Assembly: GCA_030220185.1 (NCBI GenBank)
Contig: JASPKZ010004201.1
Coordinates: forward strand, 231,001 to 295,000
Direction: 5' to 3'
From: Diploptera punctata
Taxonomy: Eukaryota > Arthropoda > Insecta > Blattodea > Blaberidae
Length of the DNA: 64,000 nucleotides
In this document: positions 1-10,662 of the stretch, piece by piece
Position numbering within the stretch: position 1 is the first letter of the stretch
Layout: each line of letters opens with the position of its first letter
The notes under the pieces: generated by a model
Seen by the model: only the letters and a program-made list of their open reading frames with translations
The model's database searches: none
What the model was told of the DNA's origin: nothing
Position numbers and translations under genes: made by a program

Positions 1-930
1 GTGCCAGCGTTTATCCACTAATACATGATCCATCTGGTTCCGAGTTTCTCCATCTGGGGACGTCCAGGTGTATTTATGAATATCCTTATGCTGAAATGTT
101 GTGCTCTTAACAATGAGATTCTTTGATGTGGCAAATGTGACTAATCTAACCCCGTTGTCGTTACTATCTTCATGAAGACTGAATTTGCCTATTGTTGGTT
201 TGAATATATCTTCCCTTCCCACTTTTGCATTAAAATCTCCTAAGAGAATTTTCATATGATATCGTGAAAGGCTATCAAATAAGCATAGAACTCATCCTTG
301 ATCTTGTCATCTCTGTCTTCTGTGGGAGCATGTACATTTACAATTATAAAATCATGTCGTTTACCCTTTATAATTATGTATGATATCCTATCACTAACAA
401 ATTTAATATCTCGGATAGCGGATAGGATCCTCCTTCTGACTAAAAAACCCGTTCCAAATGCAGGTCTTTCTGCGCCCCCATAGTATAATGCAAAGCTTCC
501 TGATTCCTGACTACCTACTCCTGGCCACCTAACTTCCTGTAAAGCGACTATATCCAAGGGCGATTTATCTAATTCCTGCGTTAATATCTCTAGTGCCCCG
601 CTATTGTATAAAGTCCTAACATTCCATGTTCCTAGGAACATGTCCCTGTGTTTGAGCCTTTGGCATGTGTTCCCTGAAGTAGTCCACGCCCGGAGAACCG
701 AATGGGGGACTATTTGACCTCCGGAAAATTTTACCCCAGATGAACCCATGTCCGCATTTCTTGACGGCTGTATTTTTACGGTGAAAGATCGTCACTCTTT
801 CGCCTAAGGTACTTTTTTCGTCTGGCTTATCACCTTCGACCAGTCCGGCATGGGTAACCCTATCGGCAGCAATGCTACCGCTGGCATAGCTCTCAGGATC
901 ATTTAAGCACGCAAGCCACTCCACCACGAC
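1..930 (-). pseudogene. LINE endonuclease (APE-type) fragment
   Basis: Minus-strand reading gives an apurinic-type endonuclease of a non-LTR retrotransposon, which would nick target DNA to prime reverse transcription. Visible blocks in order are TWNVRTL, ALQEVRW, a NVHAPTEDRDD block, LLGDFNAKVGRED and, at the window edge, NQMDHVLVDKRW. The reading frame from 749 stops near 252 with FHDII and resumes in another frame at MKILLGDFN, so one frameshift splits it. Upstream sequence (about 616-930) is open in another frame and is matched by the related copy near 8000-8130, so it belongs to the same element. The copy runs off the left edge. This domain is often misannotated as craniofacial development protein 2-like. 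Family is certain; exact clade (RTE-like) is less so. Confidence 0.85.
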
Positions 931-1409
931 AAGGTAAAGATACCATGGAGGGGCATATTACTAATTTCATTGTTAAACATAAGAGGAAAAAAAGGTATGT
1001 CATTCCTCTCCCTATCATTGTAAGAAATGCATACATCATTAATATAATTGTTATTAAATAATACAGAAATGATATTTTTTTAAATAATTTCTTTCCAGAA
1101 AATCCTAGAATTGCAATCTAACATATACAAGGTATTTTTATTATATTTATATGTGCCTAACAGTTGCATGCAAGTGGATCTGCAATATATATCTAAAAAA
1201 TGGATTTTATAATAATTGATGTATTATGCATTGGAACTAAATTAACTATTTGAATTCGAAGTACATTCAACATAGGCTTATGCAAATAATGTTAACATTT
1301 TATGTATTAAATTTATCGAAAATCAGACCATATCAAAGCATCTGTTGACCTCTTTTAATAAATTATATCATCATAATACAATCGCGAATTTAGGCCATTT
1401 GTTGACCTG

Positions 1410-1850
1410 TTTCGACCTCAAGAGAAACACCATCCAAAAGTCTTTTGAGTGGACGTCCTGGTCATCTTCTTCCTGCAGGTTGATATCTTAACATTTGTTT
1501 GGGTGTCCTGTGATCTTCCATTCGATGAACATGTTGCATCCATCTTGACTTATAATCAGAAATTTTGTTTTCTAAAGGTTCCATGTGTAATTCTTCTAAG
1601 ATGTCTTCATTTTTTTGTGATCTAGTAGTGTGTATCCTGCAGTCCTCCGAAGGTATCTCATTTCAGCATATCTAAGTATCTGTATGTCTTTCTGTTTCAA
1701 CGTCCATACTTCGCTACCATACAAAAGAGTTGGGAGAGCCAGTGTTTTATACACTTTTAGCCTTGAATGCTTTTGGACTAACTGTGGCTTGAAGATAGAA
1801 TTTTTTAACCCTGAATTTGTTAAAAAAATTAGATATTTTATGCTCACTTA
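1410..1850 (-). pseudogene. LINE reverse transcriptase C-terminal fragment
   Basis: Minus-strand translation shows the region just after the RT catalytic core: RLKVYKTLALPTLLYGSEVW, AEMRYLRRTAGYTLLDHKK, then in a shifted frame QHVHRMEDHRTPKQML and GRR-stop-PGRPLKRLLDG. The LYGSEVWTL and GRPxxR blocks are standard for the C-terminus of EN-bearing LINEs in insects. A frameshift near 1600 and an in-frame TGA where CGA is expected show it is dead. It may belong to the same family as the endonuclease at 1-930, which lies on the same strand, but the two are not contiguous parts. Confidence 0.8.
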
Positions 1851-1945
1851 AATTTTATTTTTAAGAAAAAATATTAGCAAATATATTGTTTTAACAGCAG
1901 ATTCTATTACTTATTTGAGCATAAACATAAATAGCAATAAAGCGA

Positions 1946-2520
1946 ATGACCCTACACATATCAGATTGTTTTGATGTTGATGGAATAACTCGATGTAATC
2001 GTAATAATTCAATGCGTTCCTGTATTGATAATGTTATTACAAACACATCAGATAATAAATGTTGTGCTAATCTTGTACCAACTATGTGGTCCCATCATAA
2101 CGCTATTATTTTTAAAACTAAATTAGAAAACGACACAAATCCTAAATATAAATTATTAAATTTTAAAGCTGATCGTTGATTGTTTTTAGAAATTCCTATT
2201 TTATATTTTATTGAAACAAATAAATTGGTTAATATTGCACAGTAGATTTGGTGTTAAAGAAAAAGTTAACTCTTTTTTTGACAACATTATCGAAAATTAA
2301 TGGTATAGTTTCCTGTTACTTACACAAAAACTCGACCTGTAAAGAAATCCAAATGTCAGGGTGGTATACTAGTCAGTTATACGCTTTAAAACAAAAGTGC
2401 CTATCTTGTTAAAAATTTGGTATGACAGAACATAAGACTCTGCATATAAATTGCTGAAAGCATTGTAAAACATTCCTCGAAACTACAAAAAAAAAATACT
2501 ATTCTCATGTTATAAATAAT
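1946..2520 (+). pseudogene. LINE endonuclease C-terminus and linker, decayed
   Basis: The frame 1946-2179 reads CIDNVITNT followed by WSHHNAIIFKTKL, matching the end of Jockey/CR1-type endonucleases (IDNVxTN then SDHxxI). Downstream, broken frames continue with FFDNIIEN-like text that fits the linker between endonuclease and RT. Stops and frameshifts are frequent. It may be the 5' part of the same element whose RT pieces lie at 4640-5240 and 6150-6500 on the same strand. Confidence 0.55.
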
Positions 2521-2577
2521 TTTAATAACACTGTGCAACAATGATTGCATTGCATGGAACTTCTGAACGTTTCTAAG

Positions 2578-2820
2578 GGTGAAAAATACCCACAGAATCC
2601 AGATTTGAACTCAGAAAAATCCTATCACGTCACATTTTCTAAGTAATTGTAGTTTTTGAATTTCCGTTGTGTAATTTTCAGAAAAACCTTGTTTCACAAT
2701 ACCTGCAAATTTATGTTTATGTTTAAGCCTAATTTTGTTTCTATGGTGAAACGTATCTACAGAATCTAGATATGAACTCAGAAAAATCCTATCACATCAC
2801 ATTTCTTCAGAAATTATAGT
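2578..2820. repeat. Direct repeat of about 75 bp, two copies
   Basis: Two similar stretches at about 2578-2650 and 2741-2820 share the core gaactcagaaaaatcctatc and flanking text, about 163 bases apart. They lie just upstream of the transposon-type gene at 2850-4010 and could be subterminal repeats of its element. Confidence 0.6.
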
Positions 2821-2849
2821 TATGACCCTACTGAATGAAGACTTTTTAT

Positions 2850-4010
2850 TGATGCGTCAAAACGCAGTTTGAAGGGTGTCCTCCTACATGATGGGAATTT
2901 ATATGCTTCACTTCCAGTTGCTTACTCGATGATTCACAAAGAATCTTATGAAAATCTGGAACTACTGTTGACCAAGACAAAATATGAAGAACATAAATGG
3001 CAAGTGTGGAGATTTCACAGTTATCTCACTCTTATTGGGTCAACAGTTAGTTTATATAAAATATCCGTGTTTCATTTGTGAGTGGGACAGTCGGGCAAAG
3101 GCACAACATTGGATTAAGAAGGAACGACCCCGGAGACAATGGAATGTTGGTTCAAAAAATATTAAGCAGAAGAGTTTCATTGAGGCATCTGATGTTCTCA
3201 TACCTCCTCTCCATATTACGTTAGGGCTCATGAAACAATTTTTCAAGGTCTTGGACAAGGAAGGGCATTGCTTCTTGTACATTTCTGAAAAGTTTCCAGG
3301 TTTAAGCAAAGCAAAAGTGAAAGAATTGGATTAAGAAGGAATGACCCCGAAGACAATGGAATAGTGGTTCAAAAACCATTAAGCAGAAGAGTTTATTGAG
3401 GCACCTGATGTTCTCTTGCCTCTTCTCCATATTACGTTAGGGCTCATGAAACAATTTTTTAAGGTCTTGGACAAGGAAGGGCAGTGCTTCTTGTACATTT
3501 GTGGAAAGTTCCCAGGTTTAAGCAATGCAAAAGTGAAAGAAGGTATATGCACAGGCCCGGATATCACGAAGCTGCTTCGTAATGATACTTTTGAAAGTAA
3601 AATTAATTCGAAAGAGTTGTTAGCATGGCATGGGATATTGTTACAAAGTTCCTAGGTAATATAAAGGACCCAGATTACAAAAACTTCGTAAACAAAATGT
3701 TGAATGCATTCAAGGAACTTGGATGTAACATAAATCTCAAGGTCCACATTTTACATTCTCACTTGGACTACTTTCCCGAGAATCTTGGGGACTACAGTGA
3801 AGAACTTGAAGAGAGGTTCCACCAAGATCTCAAGGAATTAGAAACAAGATACCAAGGCAGGTGGAGCACCACAATGTTCGCCGACTACTGTTGGATGATG
3901 AAGTGGGAAACTCCTAGAAGTGTTTATAAAAGGAAGCCAATAGGAAAAAGCTCCACATGTAAAAAAAAAAATATGATCACATTGCTTAACTGTACTCTTT
4001 ATCACTATTA
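2850..4010 (+). pseudogene. Decayed transposon-type ORF with internal duplication
   Basis: Broken plus-strand frames spell out a protein type that is repeated in many arthropod genomes and usually labelled uncharacterised. Blocks in order are LLHDGN, SYENLELLLTKTKYEEHKW, CGDFTVISLLLG, FICEWDSR, PPLHITLGLMKQFFKVLDKE, ILHSHLDYFPENLGDYSEE, ERFHQDLKELETRYQGRWS and ADYCWMMKWE. I recognise the set as a recurring transposon-associated family but not its enzymology. A 217-bp tandem duplication (3111-3327 and 3328-3544) repeats the HITLGLMKQFF segment; 217 is not a multiple of three, so it shifts the frame. At least three frameshifts and an intact flanking structure is not visible. Non-functional. Confidence 0.6.
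3111..3544 (+). repeat. 217-bp tandem duplication
   Basis: Unit one (3111-3327) and unit two (3328-3544) both begin ggattaagaaggaa and both contain the catattacgttagggctcat segment. They differ at scattered positions, so the duplication is not very recent. It breaks the surrounding coding frame. Confidence 0.85.
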
Positions 4011-4639
4011 AGTTGACAAATAAATTGACAATATTGCAATATTTAGTATTTTCTAACAGTGACTGCATTATCAATTTACTTACAACATCATTAAAACATT
4101 TGTCTTAAAACCACTGCATTTGTGCATTGAGTGTTACACTAATCTCAATTTTGCAGAAACTCCTGATGTGATACAAGGAAACTGTTTGCAGATTCGGTTT
4201 CAGCACACCTGAAATATATTAGGGCATATCTCAAAGTTTGTGCAATGCTCTGAAAGTGAAAATGTGTTGCCCAGTGTAATACATCCAAATAAAATGATCT
4301 TTTTTGAGGTAACAGTTCTAAGAACAGATTACCTGATGTTGAATTAAATATCCAGGAATTGAATTATTTATTTGTCAATCACGTTGGCAAAATATTTTAA
4401 TAATATGACATAATATTACTCGTACTGACATAATGAAAAATAAATCCATCAAGTCCATTAGTTGCGTTTATATTAAAAACATATCAGTAGAGGAAGTAGA
4501 TTCTAATTATACTAAACCTGAACAACAGTGCCTGTTCGGACAGATACAATTTTAATTCTAGAATCTTGAAATATGCTACAATTTTTATATGTGAACACAT
4601 ATATTTAACTCTTGTATTGATTTGGATTCGTTCCTGATT

Positions 4640-5240
4640 TGTTAACATTTGTAAAAGTAATTCCAGTTCATAAAACAGAAAATTAAACAGAAATTCAAAT
4701 TAGAGGCCAATAAGTAACTTCCACTTGTGTCGAAAGTTTTTGAAATATTTTTAAATAAGTAGATAGATGAATACTTTAAAATATATATATATTATTTTCC
4801 TCTTCTCAATTTGGCTATAGAGCAGACAGAAGTATGCACTGTGGATGCTATAATAGGTTTTGTTATGCGAACTTTAGATGCTTTTGAAAATAGTAATTCA
4901 GTTGTGGACGTTTCTATGATCTCATTAAAGCCTTCGATACAATATCCTATGATATTTTAGGCGTATAGTAATAATTATACTTTGAAAATTAAAATGTTAA
5001 ATATGTTAATATTAAAGTGATATGACAACGGTCTGTTTGATTGAATTGTAGAATATCGGAATTTAGGCAGGTTAATTGGAGTGCCCCATAAGGTTCTGTT
5101 TTAGAACCAGTCTTATTTCTAATTTATATTAATGATCTTCCAGACTGTATAAAAGATTAATGTCTCGAGACATATTCATTTTCTGATCATTTAACCATAA
5201 ATGTACAGTCTTTGAAAGAATTTATGGCGAATACATAAGT
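4640..5240 (+). pseudogene. LINE reverse transcriptase fragment
   Basis: Plus-strand frames in sequence show VKVIPVHKTEN, RPISNF, SQFGYRADRS, a LIKAFDTISYDIL block (RT motif A region), then GVPH-VL and SYF-FILMIF in place of GVPQGSVLGPxLFLIYINDLP. The order is that of a Jockey/CR1-type RT. Stops and frameshifts throughout. A 74-bp GA microsatellite and a tRNA-like insert separate it from the C-terminal piece at 6150-6500. Confidence 0.65.
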
Positions 5241-5244
5241 TTTA

Positions 5245-5479
5245 AGTCTCAGAATGAAACCATTGCGCATGATCAGAGGTCAATTACTTGATTCACAAGT
5301 GTACAACTATCTGAAAAACTAAAATTCGTTCTATTATATTGTGTGTCATTCTAGGGAAAATAATTTCGCATAAATAACTAGTGTGTTAAATGCTGTAAAA
5401 AACAAAGCAAAACGAATAAAATAAAACAAACAAAGTGAATTGAAATAATGACGAGAGAGAGTGAGAGGGGGGGAGAGAT

Positions 5480-5536
<57 letters not shown>

Positions 5537-5870
5537 ATGACAGAGGGATCGAACACGCATGGTAAACAGACTTTCCCTCCACTAGATAACTGTCCCTTTT
5601 AGAAATCATCTGTATGAAGCGATGCATTACTCCAGGACACGCTTTTATATTGAAATTAGATATTAACTTGACTAAGCTTAAATTGAACAATTTTGTTATG
5701 CCTTATGTTTTGTTAACGAAATAATGAGAAGTTACAATCGTTATTCATTTTCTATATATGTCCTATTTCCTTTAATTGATTTATTCCCCTATATACACGA
5801 ATTTATTTGTTTAACGAAGCTTGGTAACGTGTAGGTATTACGAAAATTAGCGGCGTTATTCAAATAATGA
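5245..5870. other. No gene; GA-rich microsatellite spacer
   Basis: Apart from the GA microsatellite I see no coding signal. The Ser/Leu-rich open frames read on the minus strand are a by-product of the microsatellite. Confidence 0.6.
5452..5533. repeat. (GA)n microsatellite
   Basis: Uninterrupted GA dinucleotides occupy about 5490-5531, with an imperfect GA/GGG lead-in from 5452. Confidence 0.95.
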
Positions 5871-5877
5871 AATTCTT

Positions 5878-5950
5878 CCTGACCAGAATCGAAACTGGGT
5901 CTGCGTCGTCGCATGAGAGCATCTTACCGACTGCTCCACTGAGGCGAACG
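5878..5950 (-). repeat. tRNA-like SINE head or tRNA pseudogene
   Basis: The minus strand carries an A-box-like CTCAGTGGAGCAGTCGGTAAG and, about 45 bases on, a B-box-like GTTTCGATTCTGG. The spacing fits an RNA polymerase III promoter of a tRNA-derived sequence. No clean cloverleaf was folded by eye. Confidence 0.55.
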
Positions 5951-6149
5951 ATACGATTACTGCATGAAGAAAGACTAACGCCGTCCGATTTGAACTCAAA
6001 GTACCGGTATCAACTTACTGGTGCGAATCGCTTTTCATTTTCCATGATCAAGAGTCACGCCATCAATATTTTTCAAATGCTGTACGGCTGTAAATGGTGA
6101 AAATAGTGGCATTCCTGTAAATAGACTTGAAACAGTTTCTTAAAAAATA

Positions 6150-6500
6150 TAAGATTGGTGTAACACTAACAAACTTGGTTTAAATAAAACAAAGCAGTTT
6201 ATATTAAATTAAATTTCAGTAGAATTAATTATGAATCAAATGTTAAGTTTTCAGGCATTTACCTTCACTCTGCTTCAAGATAGAAATCCCACATTAACCG
6301 CATCTAAGTAAAAGTTTATTTATATTGACAACCCTTACTCATATCATAGATAGGAAAGGAAAGCTTTATTAACGGTTTATTTACAGTCATGTGAACTATG
6401 GAATTTTAATGTGGGGAAACCATAATTATTAGAAAAAACTTTATATCCTACAGAAAAATGTATTAGAATAGTTATATCCACTTTTTATAAAATAAGAAAT
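6150..6500 (+). pseudogene. LINE RT C-terminal fragment
   Basis: Broken frames give VKFSGIYLHSA-R-KSHINRI, then ERKALLTVYL and VNYGILMWGN-like text, and LQKNVLE-like text. This matches the domain after the RT palm (VKFLGIYLDxxLxWxxHI ... RKxLLxVY...YGILxWG). Same strand and degree of decay as the RT piece at 4640-5240, so they are probably one element split by later insertions. Confidence 0.6.
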
Positions 6501-6949
6501 GTTTACTCTAGCATATAGTCGCATACATTACATTAAAAAATAATTTACATAAAAATGTAAGTTCTGTATATTTTTCCATAGCTATCATATAGGAATATTA
6601 ACAGTATATAAAAATATATATGTTATATATTATATATAATAAACGCAAATATAGTAAAATTCAAATTATTATGAAGTAGTATCCGTGAACATATTCAATG
6701 GTATAATTAAAACTTCTTGTTTGAAAATTTAAAAGGATAATTAAAGCAGTATTGACTTTTAACCCGCTTTTCAGAATCGATGAATATTTTAGCGTTAATG
6801 GTAAAGACACAAGAGTAATTAACATATTAATTGATGTTTGTCAGACATTGTAGTATGTTTCTGTCAATAAAAGACTATCCATCTAACCATATCTTCCAGA
6901 TCTCAAATAATTTTCTCATGAAATATCGAAAGCCTATGATTACGCATTC

Positions 6950-7435
6950 TAAATCTTAAAATAATTCGTCCTAAATCTTATCATCCTTATCTTCTGTGGG
7001 ACGGTGTACCATATTTATAATTACAAAATAGTTTTGTTTACTCTTTACAATCATGTAAGATATTCTATCCATAACAAACCTAACATCGCGGATATTTGAG
7101 ATGATCCCCTTTCGGATTAATAAGCCCATTTCGAATTGCCGTCTCGCTCTCCATAACATAACGTAAAACCCCTCATTCCCCTCGCTATCTAATGTTCTGC
7201 AAAGAAGCTATATTAATCAAGTGAGATTTATATAATTTCCATGTTAATATTTATAGTGCATCACTAATATGCCTGATATCCGACATTCCTACGAATATGT
7301 CCCTATGTTTAAGAATTTTTCAAGAGTCCCCTGAAATAATAATCCCTGCTCGGAAATCAGAATGGGGAACTATTTTATCCCCGGAAAATTCCATCATCCG
7401 TGGAAGCCATGCCTGCGGGTTTTTGTTTTATATTT
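6950..7435 (-). pseudogene. LINE endonuclease fragment, left part of interrupted copy
   Basis: The minus-strand translation includes GLLIRKGIISNIRDVRFVMD, RISYMIVKSKQNYFVIINM and RPTEDKDDKI, a second diverged copy of the endonuclease seen at 1-930. Its 5' part continues on the other side of the transposon at 7436-7993. Confidence 0.75.
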
Positions 7436-7993
7436 GGGGTGTCCCCAACCTTTAGGGTCATAATTATACAGACGAGAGATGACTCTATTTCGAGCATTTT
7501 GTCATAAGGGACCAGTGGTTGGAAATTAATATTTTGGATGCCACGTCATCGTGAAGATAATTTGGAAGCTGCTTTTTTTACACTAATTACCAACTTAGAG
7601 CTCTGAGCAGTTGCTGAATGTGACGACCACCTGTCTTAATTCATGCATTACAACGTCACATGGCATTTGTCGTACCCTCTCCAAAATCTCTGGTGTCTTT
7701 TACACAATGACAGCAGCAGCTAGGACCCTAGCAACAAGTTTCTCTTCAGTTTCTACAGGAGTTTCATAAACCAACGTCTCCATGTTCCCCCATAAGAAAC
7801 AAATAACAAACGAAAGCGTTAGACAGTTTGTTACGATAATTAAAGCAGCTTATAGAAATGTCCCTCACATACTTTCAAGATGGCGTGGCGTCCAAAATAT
7901 TCATTTCTGACCACTGGTCCCTTATGTGAAAATGCTCCAAACAGAGTTCTCTATCGTCTATATAATTATAACCCTAAATATTGGGGACACCCT
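7436..7993 (-). mobile_element. Deleted Tc1/mariner-like element inside a LINE
   Basis: The ends are long inverted repeats of roughly 115-125 bp, starting ggggtgtccccaa on the left and ending ttggggacaccct on the right. Both arms share blocks such as aagggaccagtggt and atattttgga. Between them, the minus strand reads FLWGNMETLVYETPVETEEK, LVARVLAAA and MPCDVVMHELRQVVVTF, which is the C-terminal tail of an arthropod Tc1/mariner-like DDE transposase. The catalytic part is missing, so this is an internally deleted non-autonomous copy. It interrupts a LINE 5' region: the flanks rejoin in the uninterrupted copy around 760. No clean target duplication could be fixed. Confidence 0.75.
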
Positions 7994-8135
7994 GATGTAT
8001 TTTTACGGTGAAATACCTTTACACTTTGGCCTGTCTTGCCGCATTTGTCCGGCATGAGTTCATTTTTAGCAGCAATGCTATCGCCGCCATAGCTCTCGGA
8101 GTCATATAAGTATGAATGCCACTCCATGGGCATGG
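7994..8135 (-). pseudogene. LINE 5' region, right part of interrupted copy
   Basis: This stretch (tgtatttttacggtgaaa ... gccactcca) matches 765-925 with scattered substitutions and completes the 5' end of the copy at 6950-7435. Confidence 0.75.
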
Positions 8136-8609
8136 GAGAGAAATCAAATGTATAAAATAAATATTTTAAATTTATTAAAATTAATTAAAAAATACATGAT
8201 ACAAAATATTGTAGTGTTAAGGAATTAAACAGAGATTTATCTGCTCTCTCACTAATGGATTAAGCTACGTTTTATTTCCTTAATACACAGGACTGACTTC
8301 ATCACAAAACATCGAACAAAAAAATCAATAGCAAATCATCATCATGTACATTCTTAAATAAGAAATATACGTATAGAGAGGAGGATATATCAATGCAAAA
8401 CTCTACTATGCATCGTTTCAAAGTACATGTGTAAATTCCATACAACTGAAAAATTCGTTACAACTGTGCTATATATTTATTTATCCTGGTGTATTATAGG
8501 CCATGTGGACTTATCTAACCACTCACCATGACAAACAAATGTTACATTAGAATTTAGCGATCAGAATTAATTATATTATTAAATTCTAAATTAAAAATTG
8601 ATCAATAAG

Positions 8610-8651
<42 letters not shown>

Positions 8652-8877
8652 ACTAAGATCGATAAAATAATAATGTTAATTAAAATAAAGACTTGAACTC
8701 ATAACAAAATGTACACAAGCAAGATAAATAATTTGTTTGGTAGACTGTCCCTATTAAACGTACATGTGAACAAAATAAAAATAATCAGCTATAAATTAAT
8801 GTCAGTTATACAATATTTAAAACAAACAACTGAAAAAAAATTTGTTAATCTTAGCTCAATGAGATAATTTGTGATTT
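8136..8877. other. AT-rich spacer with (AT)n
   Basis: No coding signal was seen. An (AT)n run of about 38 bases lies at 8612-8650. Confidence 0.6.
8612..8650. repeat. (AT)n microsatellite
   Basis: Uninterrupted AT dinucleotides. Confidence 0.95.
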
Positions 8878-9577
8878 TCCCCCCTCATTTCTGACAACTG
8901 ATCTATCTGACAGACCACAGCGTGCTCATAATGCGTGTATTCGATTTATATTCAATCTCCGTCGTTATGACCACGTGTCTCCTTCATTTCAGGCCTTATC
9001 ATGGCTACGCCTAAATGACAGAAGAACTTTACAATCATATACCTTACTATTCCAAATTCTGCACACATATTTACCAAGTTGTTTAACAATACGTTTTCAA
9101 AATTTATCGGCTCATCACAATTTAGGAACAAGATCACAAGACTCTTCTTTACTTTTGATACCACAGCACAGGACATGTCTATGCTCTGAATCTTACACAA
9201 TACCTATGACTAGAGCATGGGACTCACTTCCCAGTCATGTCAGGGACTGTCATTCGCTATCATTATTTAAATCCAAATTAACTGATATCTTAAGTTCGAT
9301 ACAATGAAAACATTATCTGCATAACAACTAAATAGAGCATTCTATAAATAATCATCTAGGAAGCTACTTACTTTACTTTATACCATTTTAATTTTATTAT
9401 ATTCTATGCTTTTGTTATTATTAGCTAGTATTAGATCACATCATCATTGTATTTTGTTTAGTCTGTATTTATATATCTTAAAATTATAATATGTATGTAA
9501 TTTTTGTATAATTCTACTATTCGCTGGTTGAGTGGAAGAGAAGGCTTTATGGCCTTAACTCTCCCAGCTAAAAAAAG

Positions 9578-9610
<33 letters not shown>
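8878..9610 (+). mobile_element. CR1/L2-like LINE 3' end with (ATT)n tail
   Basis: The plus-strand frame ending at 9307 reads DRPQRAHNACIRFIFNLRRY, then FQALSWLRLNDRR, LFQILHTYLPSCL, RFQNLSAHHNLGTRS, TRAWDSLPSHVRDCHS and FKSKLTDIL, the C-terminal tail of CR1/L2/Daphne-type LINEs (W-x-SLP, FK-x-L). The reading frame is intact over 140 residues, so this copy is relatively young but severely 5'-truncated. A 270-bp 3' UTR ends in a hairpin-like ggctttatggcc segment and an (ATT)n tail at about 9580-9610. The same UTR end recurs on the minus strand at 20109-20190 and 49725-49780. Confidence 0.8.
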
Positions 9611-9612
<2 letters not shown>

Positions 9613-9770
9613 TTAATTATCCGGCAAGGAACGAACGGTAAGACACCGTGACGTATTTGAGGTATTAAGTGCCGCAAGTCACTATAAAACAGCCAAGTCT
9701 TTAATATTTCTTTTAACAACACACTTTAACAACACAGATCATCATTAGCGTCGTTATTAAAATATTCAAA

Positions 9771-10662
9771 AGGTGGATCAAATATAAACCGGAATTTGTA
9801 TCTGGAGGCTCTGGTAGCGGACTGCAAAGGTTGCGGTTTGGAGGAGAAGTTGGTGGGGATGTCTGGAGTAGGGGTCTTGATGTTTCGCACTCCGAAGAGC
9901 GGCAACTTGCTTCAGTACGCCATGAGCGAGCAAGAGTTACACACATCTGTTGCGCAACGCATTATTATTAAGTTTTTTGGCGAAAGAAGGCACTAAACCT
10001 TCTGAAATTTTGAGAAGACCATGCGCAGTTCGGGGAAGCAACCCTTTCGAAGACGCAGGTGTATGATTGGCGCAAAAAAATTTTAGCGGGCCGGGATTCA
10101 GCGGAAAATGAGCCCCACCAAAGACGCCAACGAACAAGCATCACTGCAAACAACATTCGTGCTGTACGGGACAATTATTGAGGAGTATCGGCGCGTAACA
10201 ATTTCTGAAATTGCTTCACATGTTGGAATAGTTTCGGAAGTGTTCAAGCCATCATCAGTGATGAACTCAAATTCCGAAAATTGTCTGCCTGGTGGGTTCC
10301 TCGGCTCCTCAGCCAGGAACAAGAAAAATTGACGAAACACTGACGAATATGCATTGGACACCTCTGGAACATCCTCCTTAGAGTCCAGATTTGTCACCCT
10401 GTGACTACCATTTGTTTGGGCCACTGAAAGAAGACCTGTGAGGAAGGCGGTTTGGTGACAATGCAGCGGTAGAGAAGGTCGTGCGCAACTGGCTGAATAC
10501 ACGTCATCCCTCATTCTTCAAGGACGGCATCAAAAAAGTTGCCACCTCGATGGCAAAAGTGTGTTGGAAATGTAGGAGACTATGTAGGCGGGGGTTTTTG
10601 TATTTTTTGTTAATTCAATGAAATTGTAAACAATAATTCCGGTTTATATTTGATTCACCCTC
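9771..10662 (+). mobile_element. mariner element with internal deletion
   Basis: Inverted ends of about 27 bp (left with atcaaatataaaccggaatt, right its complement) bound 892 bp. Inside, plus-strand frames give QRIIIKFF, RDSAENEPHQRRQRTSITA, RRVTISEIASHVGI (helix-turn-helix), AIISDELKFRKLSAWWVPRL, then after a jump SPDLSPCDYHLFGPLKEDL, RRFGDNAAVEKVVRNWLN and HPSFFKDGIKK. That is the start and end of a mariner DD34D transposase; a middle section of a few hundred bases near 10345 holding the first catalytic Asp residues is gone. Several frameshifts and a TGA follow. Full-length mariners are about 1.3 kb. No obvious TA duplication. Confidence 0.85.

Noticed and set aside
5346..5690. Ser/Leu repeat proteins on the minus strand
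   Set aside because: They are translations of the (GA)n microsatellite.
10098..10514. 138-codon minus-strand frame
   Set aside because: Antisense to the mariner transposase.
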